Source of the DNA: Terriglobia bacterium
Lineage (GTDB): Bacteria > Acidobacteriota > Terriglobia > Bryobacterales > Bryobacteraceae
Assembly: GCA_025363475.1 (NCBI GenBank)
Contig: JANYDS010000055.1
Location: 1-51,987 of the forward strand
DNA length: 51,987 bases
Direction: 5' to 3'
Numbering within the stretch: position 1 is the first letter of the stretch; each line of letters begins with the position of its first letter. Below, piece after piece: positions 7,150 to 15,702 of the stretch. A model generated the notes under the pieces. That model searched no databases. It was not told where the DNA came from and saw nothing but the letters and a program-made list of their open reading frames with translations. Made by a program: the position numbers and the translations under genes.

Positions 7150-7977
7150 TTACGGCGCTGGCGGAGGCGGCGGGGGGGCAGGGGGAGTGCCGATGCCGTT
7201 GTTCTTATCCGCAGGGGACCCTGCCGCCGGCGAACTAACAGGCGCCGCAGCCCCGACTGGTGAAGACGACCCTCGGGAGCCATTCATAGCCGCCTGATAC
7301 AACGCGTCCGAAGCTGCCTTCGCCAACCGTTGCATGAGGGAACCTTTATCCACCAGTTGCCGGGCTAATGGTTCGTTTTTGTAAACCCGCACCCACTCGC
7401 CTGGACTCAAAAGTTTCGGCTCGCTCACTTGTAGAAGGTGCCTGACTTCCACCTGACCCTCTTCATCGAGCACGGTGGTGGTTGAGCTTTCTTCTTCCAC
7501 TTCCACATCGAAAATTGTGCCGCGAACAGAAATTACAGCGGTCGGCGTTCGCACTTTGTTGTGATTGGGCAGGCCACCTGGGTGCTCAATCTGGACACGA
7601 ACTTTACCCAGCCACACTTCCAGCAAATCTTTCCAGTCGCCGCGGTTTGCCCGGAAAACGATGCGGGAATTCGGGAAAACTTCAAATTGACTGCCATCGG
7701 ACACCTGGAAAAGGCCGTAGCCGTCAGACCTGGTGACAATCACCTGTTCCGGCCGAACGAAGTCGCCGGTATTGAGCACCCACGGGCTGGCATCGCGCAT
7801 TACGGAGATTTGCCCGGTAAAGGTGAGTAATTTGGCTGCCCCGCTGGTGTTGCCGACGAAGCCGCCCGCAGTCTGAGCGCAGAGCCTCAGTGTACCTGCC
7901 AGCATGAGTCCGGCGAGCGCGGAAAAGAGACGCGAACTGAATCTCAAATGTGCCAAAACCTGCATTAAGAATAACAC
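7150..7977 (-). CDS. FecR-domain exported protein
   Basis: A 275-residue protein with an N-terminal signal or anchor (residues about 13-34), and a FecR-type region at about 70-190: ASPWVLNTGDFVRPEQVIVTRSDGYGLFQVSDGSQ, and VRTPTAVISVRGTIFDVEVEE. This beta-rich fold is used in anti-sigma relays and also in free-standing surface proteins. No sigma factor or TonB receptor is next to it, so a FecI-type relay is not supported. The tail is Ala/Pro-rich and ends in a run of prolines. Start may be GTG at 7977 or ATG at 7965. It heads a minus-strand operon. Confidence 0.78.
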   Translation of the reverse strand: MLFLMQVLAHLRFSSRLFSALAGLMLAGTLRLCAQTAGGFVGNTSGAAKLLTFTGQISVMRDASPWVLNTGDFVRPEQVIVTRSDGYGLFQVSDGSQFEVFPNSRIVFRANRGDWKDLLEVWLGKVRVQIEHPGGLPNHNKVRTPTAVISVRGTIFDVEVEEESSTTTVLDEEGQVEVRHLLQVSEPKLLSPGEWVRVYKNEPLARQLVDKGSLMQRLAKAASDALYQAAMNGSRGSSSPVGAAAPVSSPAAGSPADKNNGIGTPPAPPPPPPAP

Positions 7978-8087
7978 CGCGACGGCGGGAAAGAGGCGGT
8001 AAACGGCGAATTTTAATGCGCAACTGTTTAGGATTCAGCAGGTTCCAGTCGCTCTGCGGTGGGAATTGGTAGAATCAGGTCACCTAG

Positions 8088-9887
8088 ATGTGTCTTTGCG
8101 CTACAGTTGCGCGATTCCGTGGCCCCGTTGTGGCGCTCGGAGTCCTTTTGGCTTTCGTGCCGGCGAGCCTGGCCCAGCAGAGTTCAGGCTGGAAAAGAGT
8201 TGCCGGAACTACGGTGGATCAGGGGCTGGCAAGCGCCGCTTCCGGTCCGGTGGCGGCTCTTTGGTATGCGCCCGGTACTCGCTCGCTTCTGGCACGGACG
8301 CTATCCGGACGGGTCTTTGAGACTGCGGATTTCAATCAGTGGAAGCTGAGTTCTGCGGGTCCGGGCATTGAGATCCAAATTTCCTCCACTTCCAGTCGGA
8401 CCTATGCCTTGGGTTTGGACAACGTGCTGGCGTCGGATGACGGCGGCAGGAACTGGATCAATCTCACAGCTTTTAACGGACGCTCCATTATCGGCGGCGG
8501 CTTTACCGCGCTGGCGCTTGCTCCAGGAAAGTCACAGGAAATTGTAGTTGCCAACCGGTTTGGTGTGTGGCGCTCACTGGACGGCGGCCTCACGTGGCGT
8601 GGCTTGAACGATACTCTGCCAAACCTTGCCGTCCGAAAACTGACGGGCAACCGATCAGCCGTTCTTTCGGACGGATCTTTGGTCGCCGTTGACGCGGGCA
8701 TATGGACACCTGTTGCGGGGACCGATCCGGATCGGGAACTGGCGGCGCAGTATGGCTTTCCCGTGATCGCGCGCACAGGATCCATCGCATACGCGAGTTC
8801 TGCTGATGGACGCTTGTTGACCTCACGCAATGACGGGCAGAACTGGATCCCTTCCCCGCGAGTTGCCGGCATTGAGCGCATTGACAGAATCTGGATCGAT
8901 GAGACCCGTCCGGAAACGGCGCTGGCTGCCGCAGGGTCGCGCCTGCTGCGTACAGTCAACGGTGGCCTCTTCTGGGACGATGTGACGGGACCGTTGCCCG
9001 CGACCGAAATTCATGGGGTGACAGGCGACAGTTCCGCCGGTGTAGTTTATGTCGCAACAGAACGCGGCGTTTTGTCTGCGAGGTTTTCTCTGAACGACGC
9101 CGGGCCCGGAGCCGCGCGGTGGACGCTGGTGAGTGGAGAACTACCCGCAGCACCTGCGTGGGATGTGCGCCTGAATGCGGATAATTCACTGACAGTCGCG
9201 CTCGACGGGTACGGTGTCTTTGAAACCGCAGCACCCCACCAGACGCGACGAATTCGAGTGGTGAACGCTGCCGATATGAGTGACCGGGCAGCAGCGCCAG
9301 GCTCGCTGATTACGGTACTGGGTGCCAATGTGACTGCCGCGCGTGCTGCCGGAGCGCTTTATCCAATCCTTGCCGCTTCAGCCAGGACCTCTCAATTACA
9401 GGTGCCGTTTGACACCGCCCCAGGCGTGTGGTCGCTGGCATTGGATACGGCCGATACACGCTGGACGGTCCCGCTGGCAGTCAAGGACGCGGCCCCGGCT
9501 ATATTTGTGGATTCTGACGGAACCCCGCTAATACTGGACGCTTCGAGCGGACTGGTGCTGGACCCCAACGTCGCTGTTCACGCCGCCGCGACTCTTCAGT
9601 TAATGGTTACTGGTCTCGGCAAGGTCGTGCCGGAGTGGCCAGCCGGCGTCGCTGCTCCTGCGGAGAATCCACCGGCCGTGAAAGCAGCGGTAACGGCTTT
9701 TCTCGATGGCACTCCGGTTAAGATTCTTCGCGCTACGCTGGCCCCGGGCTACGTTGGCTATTATGTGGTGGAACTGCAAGTTCCGGCGATTGTGAACCGC
9801 GGTGCCAGTGAATTGCGCCTGGTAGTGAATGGCGAAGAAAGCAATCGCGTCCGCCTCTATCTGGAACCGGACCTCGCCACTCGCTAA
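8088..9887 (+). CDS. Secreted beta-propeller (BNR/Asp-box) protein with Solibacter-type C-terminal domain
   Basis: A 599-residue exported protein (signal about residues 11-29, ending SLAQ). The first 370 residues carry Asp-box/sialidase-like repeats such as SDDGGRNWINL, SLDGGLTWRGL, SRNDGQNWIPS and TVNGGLFWDDV, which form propeller blades. The C-terminal third (from VVNAADMSDRAAAPGSLITVLGANV) matches the conserved Solibacter C-terminal domain architecture (known as TIGR03437), with the AAPAIFVDSDG and VTGLGKVVPEWPAG segments. That domain is a strong taxonomic marker. No catalytic sialidase residues can be assigned, so a binding or structural role is likelier. A TAGAAT at 8070-8075 is a possible -10 box. 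Confidence 0.82.
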   Translation: MCLCATVARFRGPVVALGVLLAFVPASLAQQSSGWKRVAGTTVDQGLASAASGPVAALWYAPGTRSLLARTLSGRVFETADFNQWKLSSAGPGIEIQISSTSSRTYALGLDNVLASDDGGRNWINLTAFNGRSIIGGGFTALALAPGKSQEIVVANRFGVWRSLDGGLTWRGLNDTLPNLAVRKLTGNRSAVLSDGSLVAVDAGIWTPVAGTDPDRELAAQYGFPVIARTGSIAYASSADGRLLTSRNDGQNWIPSPRVAGIERIDRIWIDETRPETALAAAGSRLLRTVNGGLFWDDVTGPLPATEIHGVTGDSSAGVVYVATERGVLSARFSLNDAGPGAARWTLVSGELPAAPAWDVRLNADNSLTVALDGYGVFETAAPHQTRRIRVVNAADMSDRAAAPGSLITVLGANVTAARAAGALYPILAASARTSQLQVPFDTAPGVWSLALDTADTRWTVPLAVKDAAPAIFVDSDGTPLILDASSGLVLDPNVAVHAAATLQLMVTGLGKVVPEWPAGVAAPAENPPAVKAAVTAFLDGTPVKILRATLAPGYVGYYVVELQVPAIVNRGASELRLVVNGEESNRVRLYLEPDLATR

Positions 9888-10523
9888 TCAGCGAGGCGGC
9901 AGAATTCTCATTGCCCCGGTCCGGCACCCGCCCGCGGAATTCGTGCAGGCCCGCGCCTTCAGGTCTTTGTCAAAGCAGATACGCACTTCCTGCAAGGTGC
10001 CATCCCGGTAACAGGTCGCGCGAAAAGCGTCTTTCGGATATGTCGGATTGGCAGCGGCAAACTGGCTCTCAATTTGTGCCCCGTCCTGACTCTCCTCAGT
10101 CGAAATTGACGCCAGCGCCGCTGGTATCTTTACCCCATCGCGTGCCTTGCGAACCAAATCGAAGTACTCCTGTGAACTTAGCCCTGAACAGCTCCCATGG
10201 GTCTTCCATTCATGCTGAATCAGGCTCTCTGTCGGGATATACCGCAGCATCACGGCGACTAGCGATTCCGCCACCGGGCTTGATCCGCAATCGTCTTTGG
10301 CACGGCCCTGTTCCATCTGCTGCCACAGCCCGTGAACTACGAAGCCCAGGCGCCTGCCGGGACTGCATTCCTTCGGGTCCTTATTGCCTCCTGGCAGAGC
10401 GCAGAAATCCGGGGCCCAGGAAAGCGACAGCATGTAGTAGTCGAACGGTGGTGCTTCGGCGGGAGCCGCCAGAGCCAGTGTGAGGGCACACAGCGCAGCA
10501 GCCGTCAGACGAAACCCGGCCAT
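9888..10523 (-). CDS. Ribonuclease T2 family protein, exported
   Basis: A 211-residue RNase T2. After a signal peptide (about residues 1-24) the mature protein begins with FDYYMLSLSWAP. The CAS I motif is FVVHGLWQQ with His64, and CAS II is HEWKTHGSC with His104, Glu105, Lys107 and His109, so all catalytic positions are present. The enzyme cleaves RNA through a 2',3'-cyclic phosphate in the periplasm or outside the cell. The Cys residues around these motifs fit the usual disulphides. It follows the rhodanese gene by 4 nt. Its stop is directly adjacent to the stop of the opposing propeller gene, with no base between. Confidence 0.92.
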   Translation of the reverse strand: MAGFRLTAAALCALTLALAAPAEAPPFDYYMLSLSWAPDFCALPGGNKDPKECSPGRRLGFVVHGLWQQMEQGRAKDDCGSSPVAESLVAVMLRYIPTESLIQHEWKTHGSCSGLSSQEYFDLVRKARDGVKIPAALASISTEESQDGAQIESQFAAANPTYPKDAFRATCYRDGTLQEVRICFDKDLKARACTNSAGGCRTGAMRILPPR

Positions 10524-10527
10524 TGCG

Positions 10528-10893
10528 CTACTCCAGTTCCAGACCGGAATCCTTGAGCGCTTTCCAACCGCCGTCAAGAGAAACCGGATTGGTGTAGCCC
10601 ATCTTTTGCAAATTATCCGCCACCAGCGCAGACCGGAATCCGCCACCGCAATAGAGCACCAGCTTGGTGGCCTTGTCGGGATACTGTGTTTCCACATCGC
10701 GTTCAATAGTGCCTTTGCTCAGATGCACGGCGCCTTTGACATGGCCAGCTGCCCATTCATTGTCTTCACGCACATCAACCAGCACGTGGGCTTCGCCACG
10801 CGCCAGCATGTCCTTGTAACCACTGACATCGGTCTCGCGTACCCGCGACTTCGCATCATTCACCAGCTGTTGAAATCCCGTGTTATGCGCCAT
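10528..10893 (-). CDS. Single-domain rhodanese (sulfurtransferase)
   Basis: A 121-residue cytoplasmic rhodanese. It shows ARGEAHVLVDVREDNEWAAGHV, followed by the active loop CGGGFRS with nucleophilic Cys82, then SLDGGWKAL. The enzyme moves sulfane sulfur through a persulfide on that Cys; the real acceptor is unknown. A good ribosome-binding site (GAAGGAAA) precedes the ATG. It lies between murA and the RNase T2 gene in one operon with no clear functional link. Confidence 0.92.
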   Translation of the reverse strand: MAHNTGFQQLVNDAKSRVRETDVSGYKDMLARGEAHVLVDVREDNEWAAGHVKGAVHLSKGTIERDVETQYPDKATKLVLYCGGGFRSALVADNLQKMGYTNPVSLDGGWKALKDSGLELE

Positions 10894-10919
10894 TTATTTT
10901 CCTTCAGGTTTAAAACGTC

Positions 10920-12176
10920 TTAGTCAACGCGGCTGATCCGGGCACCCACGCCCGAAAGCTTCTCTTCAATTTTTTCATATCCGCGATCTATGTGATAAAC
11001 ACGGTCGATCACCGTCTCGCCTTTCGCCACCAGTGCTGCCAAAACCAGCGATGCACTGGCCCGCAGATCAGAAGCGATCACTCCCGCCCCGGTCAGATAG
11101 CTGCGGCCCGCAATGGTCGCCTGGCGTCCGTCGAGACGAATGCGAGCGCCCATTCGGATCAATTCCTGCGCATGCATGAAACGGTTCTCAAAAATTGTCT
11201 CGCTGATGAATGAGATGCCGTCGGCCTGGGTCATCAGGGCCATGTATTGCGCCTGCAAGTCGGTGGCGAAACCAGGGAATTCTTCCGTCCGCATATCAAC
11301 GGGAGAAAGCGTGGTGCCTCCCTGCACGCGCAGCGTTCCGCCCCCTTCATCGGTAATGCGAACTCCGGCTTCGATCATTTTCGATGTCAATGCGGCCACA
11401 TGCTCCGGCACGCAGCCGGTCACGCGCAGATCCCCCCCGCTGATCGCGCCTGCAATCAGGAACGTACCGGCTTCAATACGATCCGCAATAATTTCATGGG
11501 TTACACCATGCAGTTTCGACACACCGTTTACGCGAATGGTACTGGTGCCCGCACCTTCAATCTGCGCACCCATCTTGATCAGCATTTCGGCCAGATCCAC
11601 CACTTCCGGTTCCCGTGCCGCGTTCTCGATTACGGATTCACCGGAGGCGAGGACAGCGGCCATCAGAATGTCTTCAGTGCCGGTAACGGTAATTCGGTCG
11701 AACGTGATACGCCCGCCCTTGAGTCCATTGGGCGCAACCGCTTCAATATATCCATGCGATTGCTCAATTTTCGCCCCCAGATGCTCCAAACCTTTCAAGT
11801 GCAGGTTAATGGGCCGTGCACCAATGCCGCAGCCTCCGGGCAGAGAAACCCGCGCCCTGCCTGCCCGTGCCACCAGCGGACCCAGCACCAGGCTCGACGC
11901 GCGCATGGTCTTTACCAGTTCATAAGGCGCTTCCGGCGACAGGATCTTAGGCGTATTGATGGTGACCTGTTCGCCATCCTCCGCCACATCTGAACCAATA
12001 TCCACCAGCAGCCGTTCCATGGTCCGGATGTCGCGGACCCGCGGAATACGCCGCAGAATCACGGGTTCATCAGTAAGCAGTGCGGCGGCCAGTTCGGGCA
12101 GTGCGGAGTTCTTGGCGCCACTGGTCGCGATGGAACCATGAAGCGGCGTGCCGCCTTCGATCACAAATTTATCCAT
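10920..12176 (-). CDS. murA: UDP-N-acetylglucosamine 1-carboxyvinyltransferase
   Basis: A 418-residue MurA that transfers enolpyruvate to UDP-GlcNAc, the first committed step of peptidoglycan synthesis. The N-terminal FVIEGGTPLHGSIATSGAKN holds Lys22-Asn23, the active loop is SLPGGCGIGARP with Cys116 (the fosfomycin-reactive position), and the C-terminal half has TEEFPGFATDLQAQ with the catalytic Asp and FENRFMHAQEL. Length is standard. Its start overlaps the end of murQ by 8 nt, tying the synthesis gene to a wall-recycling gene. Confidence 0.97.
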   Translation of the reverse strand: MDKFVIEGGTPLHGSIATSGAKNSALPELAAALLTDEPVILRRIPRVRDIRTMERLLVDIGSDVAEDGEQVTINTPKILSPEAPYELVKTMRASSLVLGPLVARAGRARVSLPGGCGIGARPINLHLKGLEHLGAKIEQSHGYIEAVAPNGLKGGRITFDRITVTGTEDILMAAVLASGESVIENAAREPEVVDLAEMLIKMGAQIEGAGTSTIRVNGVSKLHGVTHEIIADRIEAGTFLIAGAISGGDLRVTGCVPEHVAALTSKMIEAGVRITDEGGGTLRVQGGTTLSPVDMRTEEFPGFATDLQAQYMALMTQADGISFISETIFENRFMHAQELIRMGARIRLDGRQATIAGRSYLTGAGVIASDLRASASLVLAALVAKGETVIDRVYHIDRGYEKIEEKLSGVGARISRVD

Positions 12177-13026
12177 GTCGTTGGGTATCTTCCTGTTTCA
12201 CTTTCTGCCAGTTCGTAATTGCCGTGCGCACACTGTTATCCGCCGCCGCCAGCATGCGGCCCGCCTCTTCATACGAAGCACCGGTGGCAGTACCAATGAT
12301 TCTCTTCGCGCGGTCCAGCAGTTTCACATTCTTCGGTTGCACGTTCACCATCAGATTGCCCCACACGTATCCCAGCCGGATAAACGTTCCGGTGGTGAGC
12401 ATGTTGAGCACGAGTTTCGTTACCGTTCCTGCTTTCAGCCGCGTGGAACCCGCAACCACTTCCGGCCCCGGAACAGGCGTGATGCCGATACGTGCGCGAC
12501 GCGAAAGCTCTGAATCCGGCGTACAACTGATTCCCAGAGTCAGAGCACCCATCTGGTTGGCTTCGTCAATTGCACCCAACACGTAAGGAGTACGGCCACT
12601 CGCCGCGATTCCGCAGAGCACATCCTTTGCACAAAATCCGCGAGCCAGTAGATCCCGCATGCCCATAGCAGGGTCGTCCTCGGTAGTCTCCGTAGCCCGT
12701 GACAGCGCCGCTTCGCCGCCCGCAATTATTCCCTGCACTAGATCAGTTTTTACATTGAATGTTGGCGGGCATTCCGACGCATCCAGCACGCCCAGCCGAC
12801 CGCTGGTACCCGCGCCGATATAGAAAAGCCTGCCGCCATTCCGCATCGCGTCCACAATGCCCTCAACTGCCAGAGCAATTTGCGAAAGCTGCGGAGTCAC
12901 CGATTCTGCCACCTTGCGGTCTTCATCGTTCATGACCCGCAACATCTCTGCCGTGGAAAGCTGGTCGATTCCTGCCGATGCCGGATTGGTCTGCTCGGTC
13001 AGCAGCGTTGCCAGTGGTTCAGACAA
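12169..13026 (-). CDS. murQ: N-acetylmuramic acid 6-phosphate etherase
   Basis: An enzyme of the SIS fold that cleaves the lactyl ether of MurNAc-6-phosphate during cell-wall recycling. Diagnostic segments are LTEQTNPASAGIDQLSTAEM, RLFYIGAGTSGRLGVLDASE, CPPTF, and GSTRLKAGTVTKLVLNMLTT. The start is set at TTG 13026: AAGGTG lies 10 nt upstream and family N-termini begin close to this point. That start overlaps the upstream CoA-transferase by 8 nt. An ATG at 13092 would add 22 unlikely residues from inside the neighbour gene. Confidence 0.92.
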   Translation of the reverse strand: MSEPLATLLTEQTNPASAGIDQLSTAEMLRVMNDEDRKVAESVTPQLSQIALAVEGIVDAMRNGGRLFYIGAGTSGRLGVLDASECPPTFNVKTDLVQGIIAGGEAALSRATETTEDDPAMGMRDLLARGFCAKDVLCGIAASGRTPYVLGAIDEANQMGALTLGISCTPDSELSRRARIGITPVPGPEVVAGSTRLKAGTVTKLVLNMLTTGTFIRLGYVWGNLMVNVQPKNVKLLDRAKRIIGTATGASYEEAGRMLAAADNSVRTAITNWQKVKQEDTQRHG

Positions 13027-14161
13027 GCTCTTGAAGCACCTTTGCTGTATGTTGCCCCAGCCGCGGAGGCGGATCCAACCGCAACTCAACATCTGAAAAC
13101 CGCATCGGGTTGCGCATCACTTCCTGGTCTCCCCGCTCCGCATCCTGCATCGGCACAATTGCACCGCGCTGCCGAACGCCCGGAGATTCCAGAACCTCAC
13201 TGGTCGAAAGCACCGGGCCGCAAGGCACCTGCTCCCTCTCAAGAGCACTCATCCAGTGCTGACGGGGCTGCGCGATCAGCACCGCTTCCAGACACGGAAT
13301 CAGGCTGTCGCGGTTCTTAACCCGCAGTTCGTTACTCAGATACAGAGGATCGTGGATCAAATGCTCCAGGCCCAACGTCCGGCAAACGCCCTGCCACAGC
13401 CTCTCATTCGGCGCACCAATCACCATCATGCCGTCCGCGCAGCGGAAAATCTGATACGGGACAATGCTCGTCTGCATCGCGCCCATCGGCTTCGTTTCCG
13501 TATGCGTCAGCAGCCACGAAGAGGTCACCGAACACATCACACCCAGCAATGCTTCAAGCAAAGCGATTTCGATATACCGGCCCTTGCCTGTTCGCGTACG
13601 GGCGAATAATGAAGCGAGAATGGCCTGGCTGGCGTAAAACGATGTCACGATGTCGGCCACAGGGAAACCGCTTTTCACCGGAGGCCCGTCAGGATATGCA
13701 CTGACCGCCATGAGGCCGCTCATGGCCTGCACCATGATGTCGTAGCCGGCTTTCGAACTGTCAGGCCCCGTCTGGCCGAAACCCGAGATCGAGACGTAGA
13801 TCAAATCCTCCCGCCCGAGCGACGCAAAATCGGCACCAAGTCGCCTCATCACGCCAGGCCTGAAATTTTCAATCACGACATCGGCTTTGGCGCAAAGTTT
13901 CAGCAGGGCCTGCTTACCCTCTTCGCTTTTCAAATCGAGCGCCACACTCTCTTTGTTGCGGTTAATGCCGAGGAAATAGGCGCTGTCCGGACCCACAAAT
14001 GGTGGCCCCCAGCGGCGGCATTCGTCCCCTGTCCCGGTGTCCTCAATCTTGATAATCCGAGCGCCCAGATCCCCCAGATTCATCGTGCAAAACGGACCCG
14101 AAACGGCCCGCGTCAGGTCGACGACCAGGATGCCCTCAAGCGGAAGTGCGGATTGGTTCAC
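13019..14161 (-). CDS. Family III CoA-transferase (CaiB/BaiF type)
   Basis: About 380 residues with the family III pattern: ILVVDLTRAVSGPFCTMNLGDLGARIIKIE, then DDECRRWGPPF-like and RNKESVALDLKSEEG, VIENFRPGVMRRLG, and YVSISGFGQTGP. Such enzymes move CoA between carboxylic acids; the aspartate of the GYDIMVQAMSG segment is the usual catalytic residue. The substrate cannot be read. The start is GTG 14161 (or TTG 14164), supported by a TAGTAT box 5-8 nt upstream and by the position of the first strand; the frame continues to 14290 but there it overlaps the divergent gene. It heads the murQ-murA operon. Confidence 0.88.
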   Translation of the reverse strand: MNQSALPLEGILVVDLTRAVSGPFCTMNLGDLGARIIKIEDTGTGDECRRWGPPFVGPDSAYFLGINRNKESVALDLKSEEGKQALLKLCAKADVVIENFRPGVMRRLGADFASLGREDLIYVSISGFGQTGPDSSKAGYDIMVQAMSGLMAVSAYPDGPPVKSGFPVADIVTSFYASQAILASLFARTRTGKGRYIEIALLEALLGVMCSVTSSWLLTHTETKPMGAMQTSIVPYQIFRCADGMMVIGAPNERLWQGVCRTLGLEHLIHDPLYLSNELRVKNRDSLIPCLEAVLIAQPRQHWMSALEREQVPCGPVLSTSEVLESPGVRQRGAIVPMQDAERGDQEVMRNPMRFSDVELRLDPPPRLGQHTAKVLQELV

Positions 14162-14203
14162 CAAATGAGATACTAGCGAATCCCGTTCGTCACTTTCTGA
14201 TCC

Positions 14204-14695
14204 ATGCGCCTGCAACTGCTCTTTCAAGGCAACCCGGTCACGGTAAAGTACCACTCCGGGCTGCGCGATACCGCAGGTAATCCAGCACACGCGGCGACAT
14301 TAATCCGCCAGCGTTTGATTACTCTTGATCCGCAACTGAAGGTCGATCCCGCCAAACACGAAAGCATTTTGCTGCATGAGTTCTTTCATTTTGTTTGGGT
14401 GCGGCTCGGGAATGACCGCCGATTTGCGTGGGAAGACTTGCTGCGGGACGAACGGAGCAGTCGCGCTCGTGGCGAAGCAGGCTGGTCCTCGGAGTGGCGC
14501 AAGAACAAGCTACTGGATACCGATTCGGACGGTCGCTCAAGACGCTGGCGCGAATATTGCTGCGAAAGCTTCTGTGATACTGCAGCCTGGGTGCATTCGG
14601 GCCATGATTCCGAGGTGACTCTGGCCCTGACTCACCGGCACCGCCGCGCGGCATGGTTTCACGCAAGTCTGGGCCCCGGTTCCTTCCCGATATAA
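14204..14695 (+). CDS. Putative metal-dependent peptidase-like protein with HEFFH motif
   Basis: A 163-residue protein without a signal peptide. ILLHEFFHFVWVRLGN carries an HEXXH zinc motif, and about 65 residues later YCCESFCDTAAWVHSG supplies a Glu that could be the third ligand, as in gluzincin-like proteins. The segment between is charged and variable. The name of the family is not known to me. It sits 9 nt upstream of the TlpA-like gene on the same strand, so it may be co-expressed with the thiol-redox pair. Peptidase activity is inferred only from the motif. Confidence 0.65.
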   Translation: MRLQLLFQGNPVTVKYHSGLRDTAGNPAHAATLIRQRLITLDPQLKVDPAKHESILLHEFFHFVWVRLGNDRRFAWEDLLRDERSSRARGEAGWSSEWRKNKLLDTDSDGRSRRWREYCCESFCDTAAWVHSGHDSEVTLALTHRHRRAAWFHASLGPGSFPI

Positions 14696-14696
14696 T
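14691..14696 (+). promoter_or_regulatory. TATAAT box 9 nt before the TlpA-like gene
   Basis: A perfect TATAAT at the very end of the upstream HEFFH gene, followed by GAAAGGCAC and ATG. It may be an internal promoter giving a very short leader. The AAGG in the gap can also act as a ribosome-binding site for read-through message. No good -35 box is visible. Confidence 0.35.
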
Positions 14697-14705
14697 GAAA
14701 GGCAC

Positions 14706-15236
14706 ATGCACAGATTGCCGCCAGCGTTACGCCTTGTAGTGGTTGTCGGCGTCGCCGTCCTATTGGGACTCGTTGCCTGCTCCCCCGCCGAACCGCCAAA
14801 GACCACGGTCAAGGACAGTAAAGACCGGAAAGCAGCTCCCGAGTTTGCCTTGAAAGATGCCAGCGGCAAAATTGTCCACCTCGCCGATTTCAAAGGTAAA
14901 GTGGTGCTGCTCGATTTCTGGGCCACCTGGTGCGGACCCTGCAAAATCGAAATTCCCTGGTTCGCCGAGTTCCAGCGTCAATATAAGGATCGCGGTTTTG
15001 AAGTCCTGGGCGTCTCAATGGATGAGAGTGGCTGGGCTGCGGTAACGCCCTTCGCCGCAGAAAAGAAAATTAACTATCGGCTGGTGATTGGCGACGACAA
15101 AACCGGCGATCAGTACGGCGGTATTGAAGCCCTGCCCACCACGTTTGTGATTGACCGTGAGGGCCGGATTGCCTCCGTGCATGTTGGCTTGTCCGCAAAG
15201 AAAGAGTTTCAGGATGCTATTGAAAAAGTTCTCTAA
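14706..15236 (+). CDS. TlpA/ResA-like thioredoxin-fold lipoprotein
   Basis: A 176-residue lipoprotein: hydrophobic signal and lipobox GLVAC with Cys25, then a Ser/Lys linker and a thioredoxin fold. The active site is WCGPC (Cys76, Cys79) in FWATWCGPCK, and the cis-Pro loop is EALPTTFVID. Proteins of this type reduce disulphides outside the cytoplasm, often for cytochrome c maturation. It overlaps by 23 nt the next gene, a stand-alone DsbD-alpha-like domain, which is a plausible redox partner. Confidence 0.92.
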   Translation: MHRLPPALRLVVVVGVAVLLGLVACSPAEPPKTTVKDSKDRKAAPEFALKDASGKIVHLADFKGKVVLLDFWATWCGPCKIEIPWFAEFQRQYKDRGFEVLGVSMDESGWAAVTPFAAEKKINYRLVIGDDKTGDQYGGIEALPTTFVIDREGRIASVHVGLSAKKEFQDAIEKVL

Positions 15237-15699
15237 GTTCGCCGGGATCAGCCTGCTGATTCTGTCCGCCCTCGGGGTGGATTGTTCCGCGCAGATGAAC
15301 CCGGTTGTGACTATTGCGCCAGTTCCCACGATCAAAGCGAAAAAGGGTTCGGTGACCGTGGTATCCATACGCGCCGTGTTGCCGCCCGGCTTTCATGCCA
15401 ACAGCAACACTCCCACGGATGCTTATCTGATTCCATTGAAACTCACGTGGACAACAGGACCGCTCCAGGCGGATGGGATTACCTATCCGAAGAGCACGCT
15501 GGAAAAATACAGTTTCTCTGACAAGCCCCTTTCTGTAGTCACCGGCGAATTCACCATCACAACGAAGTTCAAAATACCCGACAGTGCTTCATCCGGCCCG
15601 GCAGCCCAGAACGGCACCCTCCGTTATCAGGCTTGCAATGACCACATGTGTTTCGCACCGAAGACGGTGCCGGTTGTCCTGTCACTCAATCTCGACTAA
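15214..15699 (+). CDS. Stand-alone DsbD N-terminal (alpha) domain-like periplasmic protein
   Basis: A 161-residue exported protein (signal about residues 8-26, ending CSAQ). The mature part is an immunoglobulin-like beta domain with PPGFHANSNTPTDAYLIPLKLTW and the signature YQACNDHMCFAPKTVPV. In full-length DsbD the alpha domain uses two Cys in this position to pass electrons from the membrane part to DsbC or TlpA-like proteins. Here no membrane beta domain or gamma domain is fused or adjacent. Start at 15214 is within the end of the TlpA-like gene, implying coupling. Confidence 0.82.
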   Translation: MLLKKFSKFAGISLLILSALGVDCSAQMNPVVTIAPVPTIKAKKGSVTVVSIRAVLPPGFHANSNTPTDAYLIPLKLTWTTGPLQADGITYPKSTLEKYSFSDKPLSVVTGEFTITTKFKIPDSASSGPAAQNGTLRYQACNDHMCFAPKTVPVVLSLNLD

Positions 15700-15702
15700 G
15701 CA

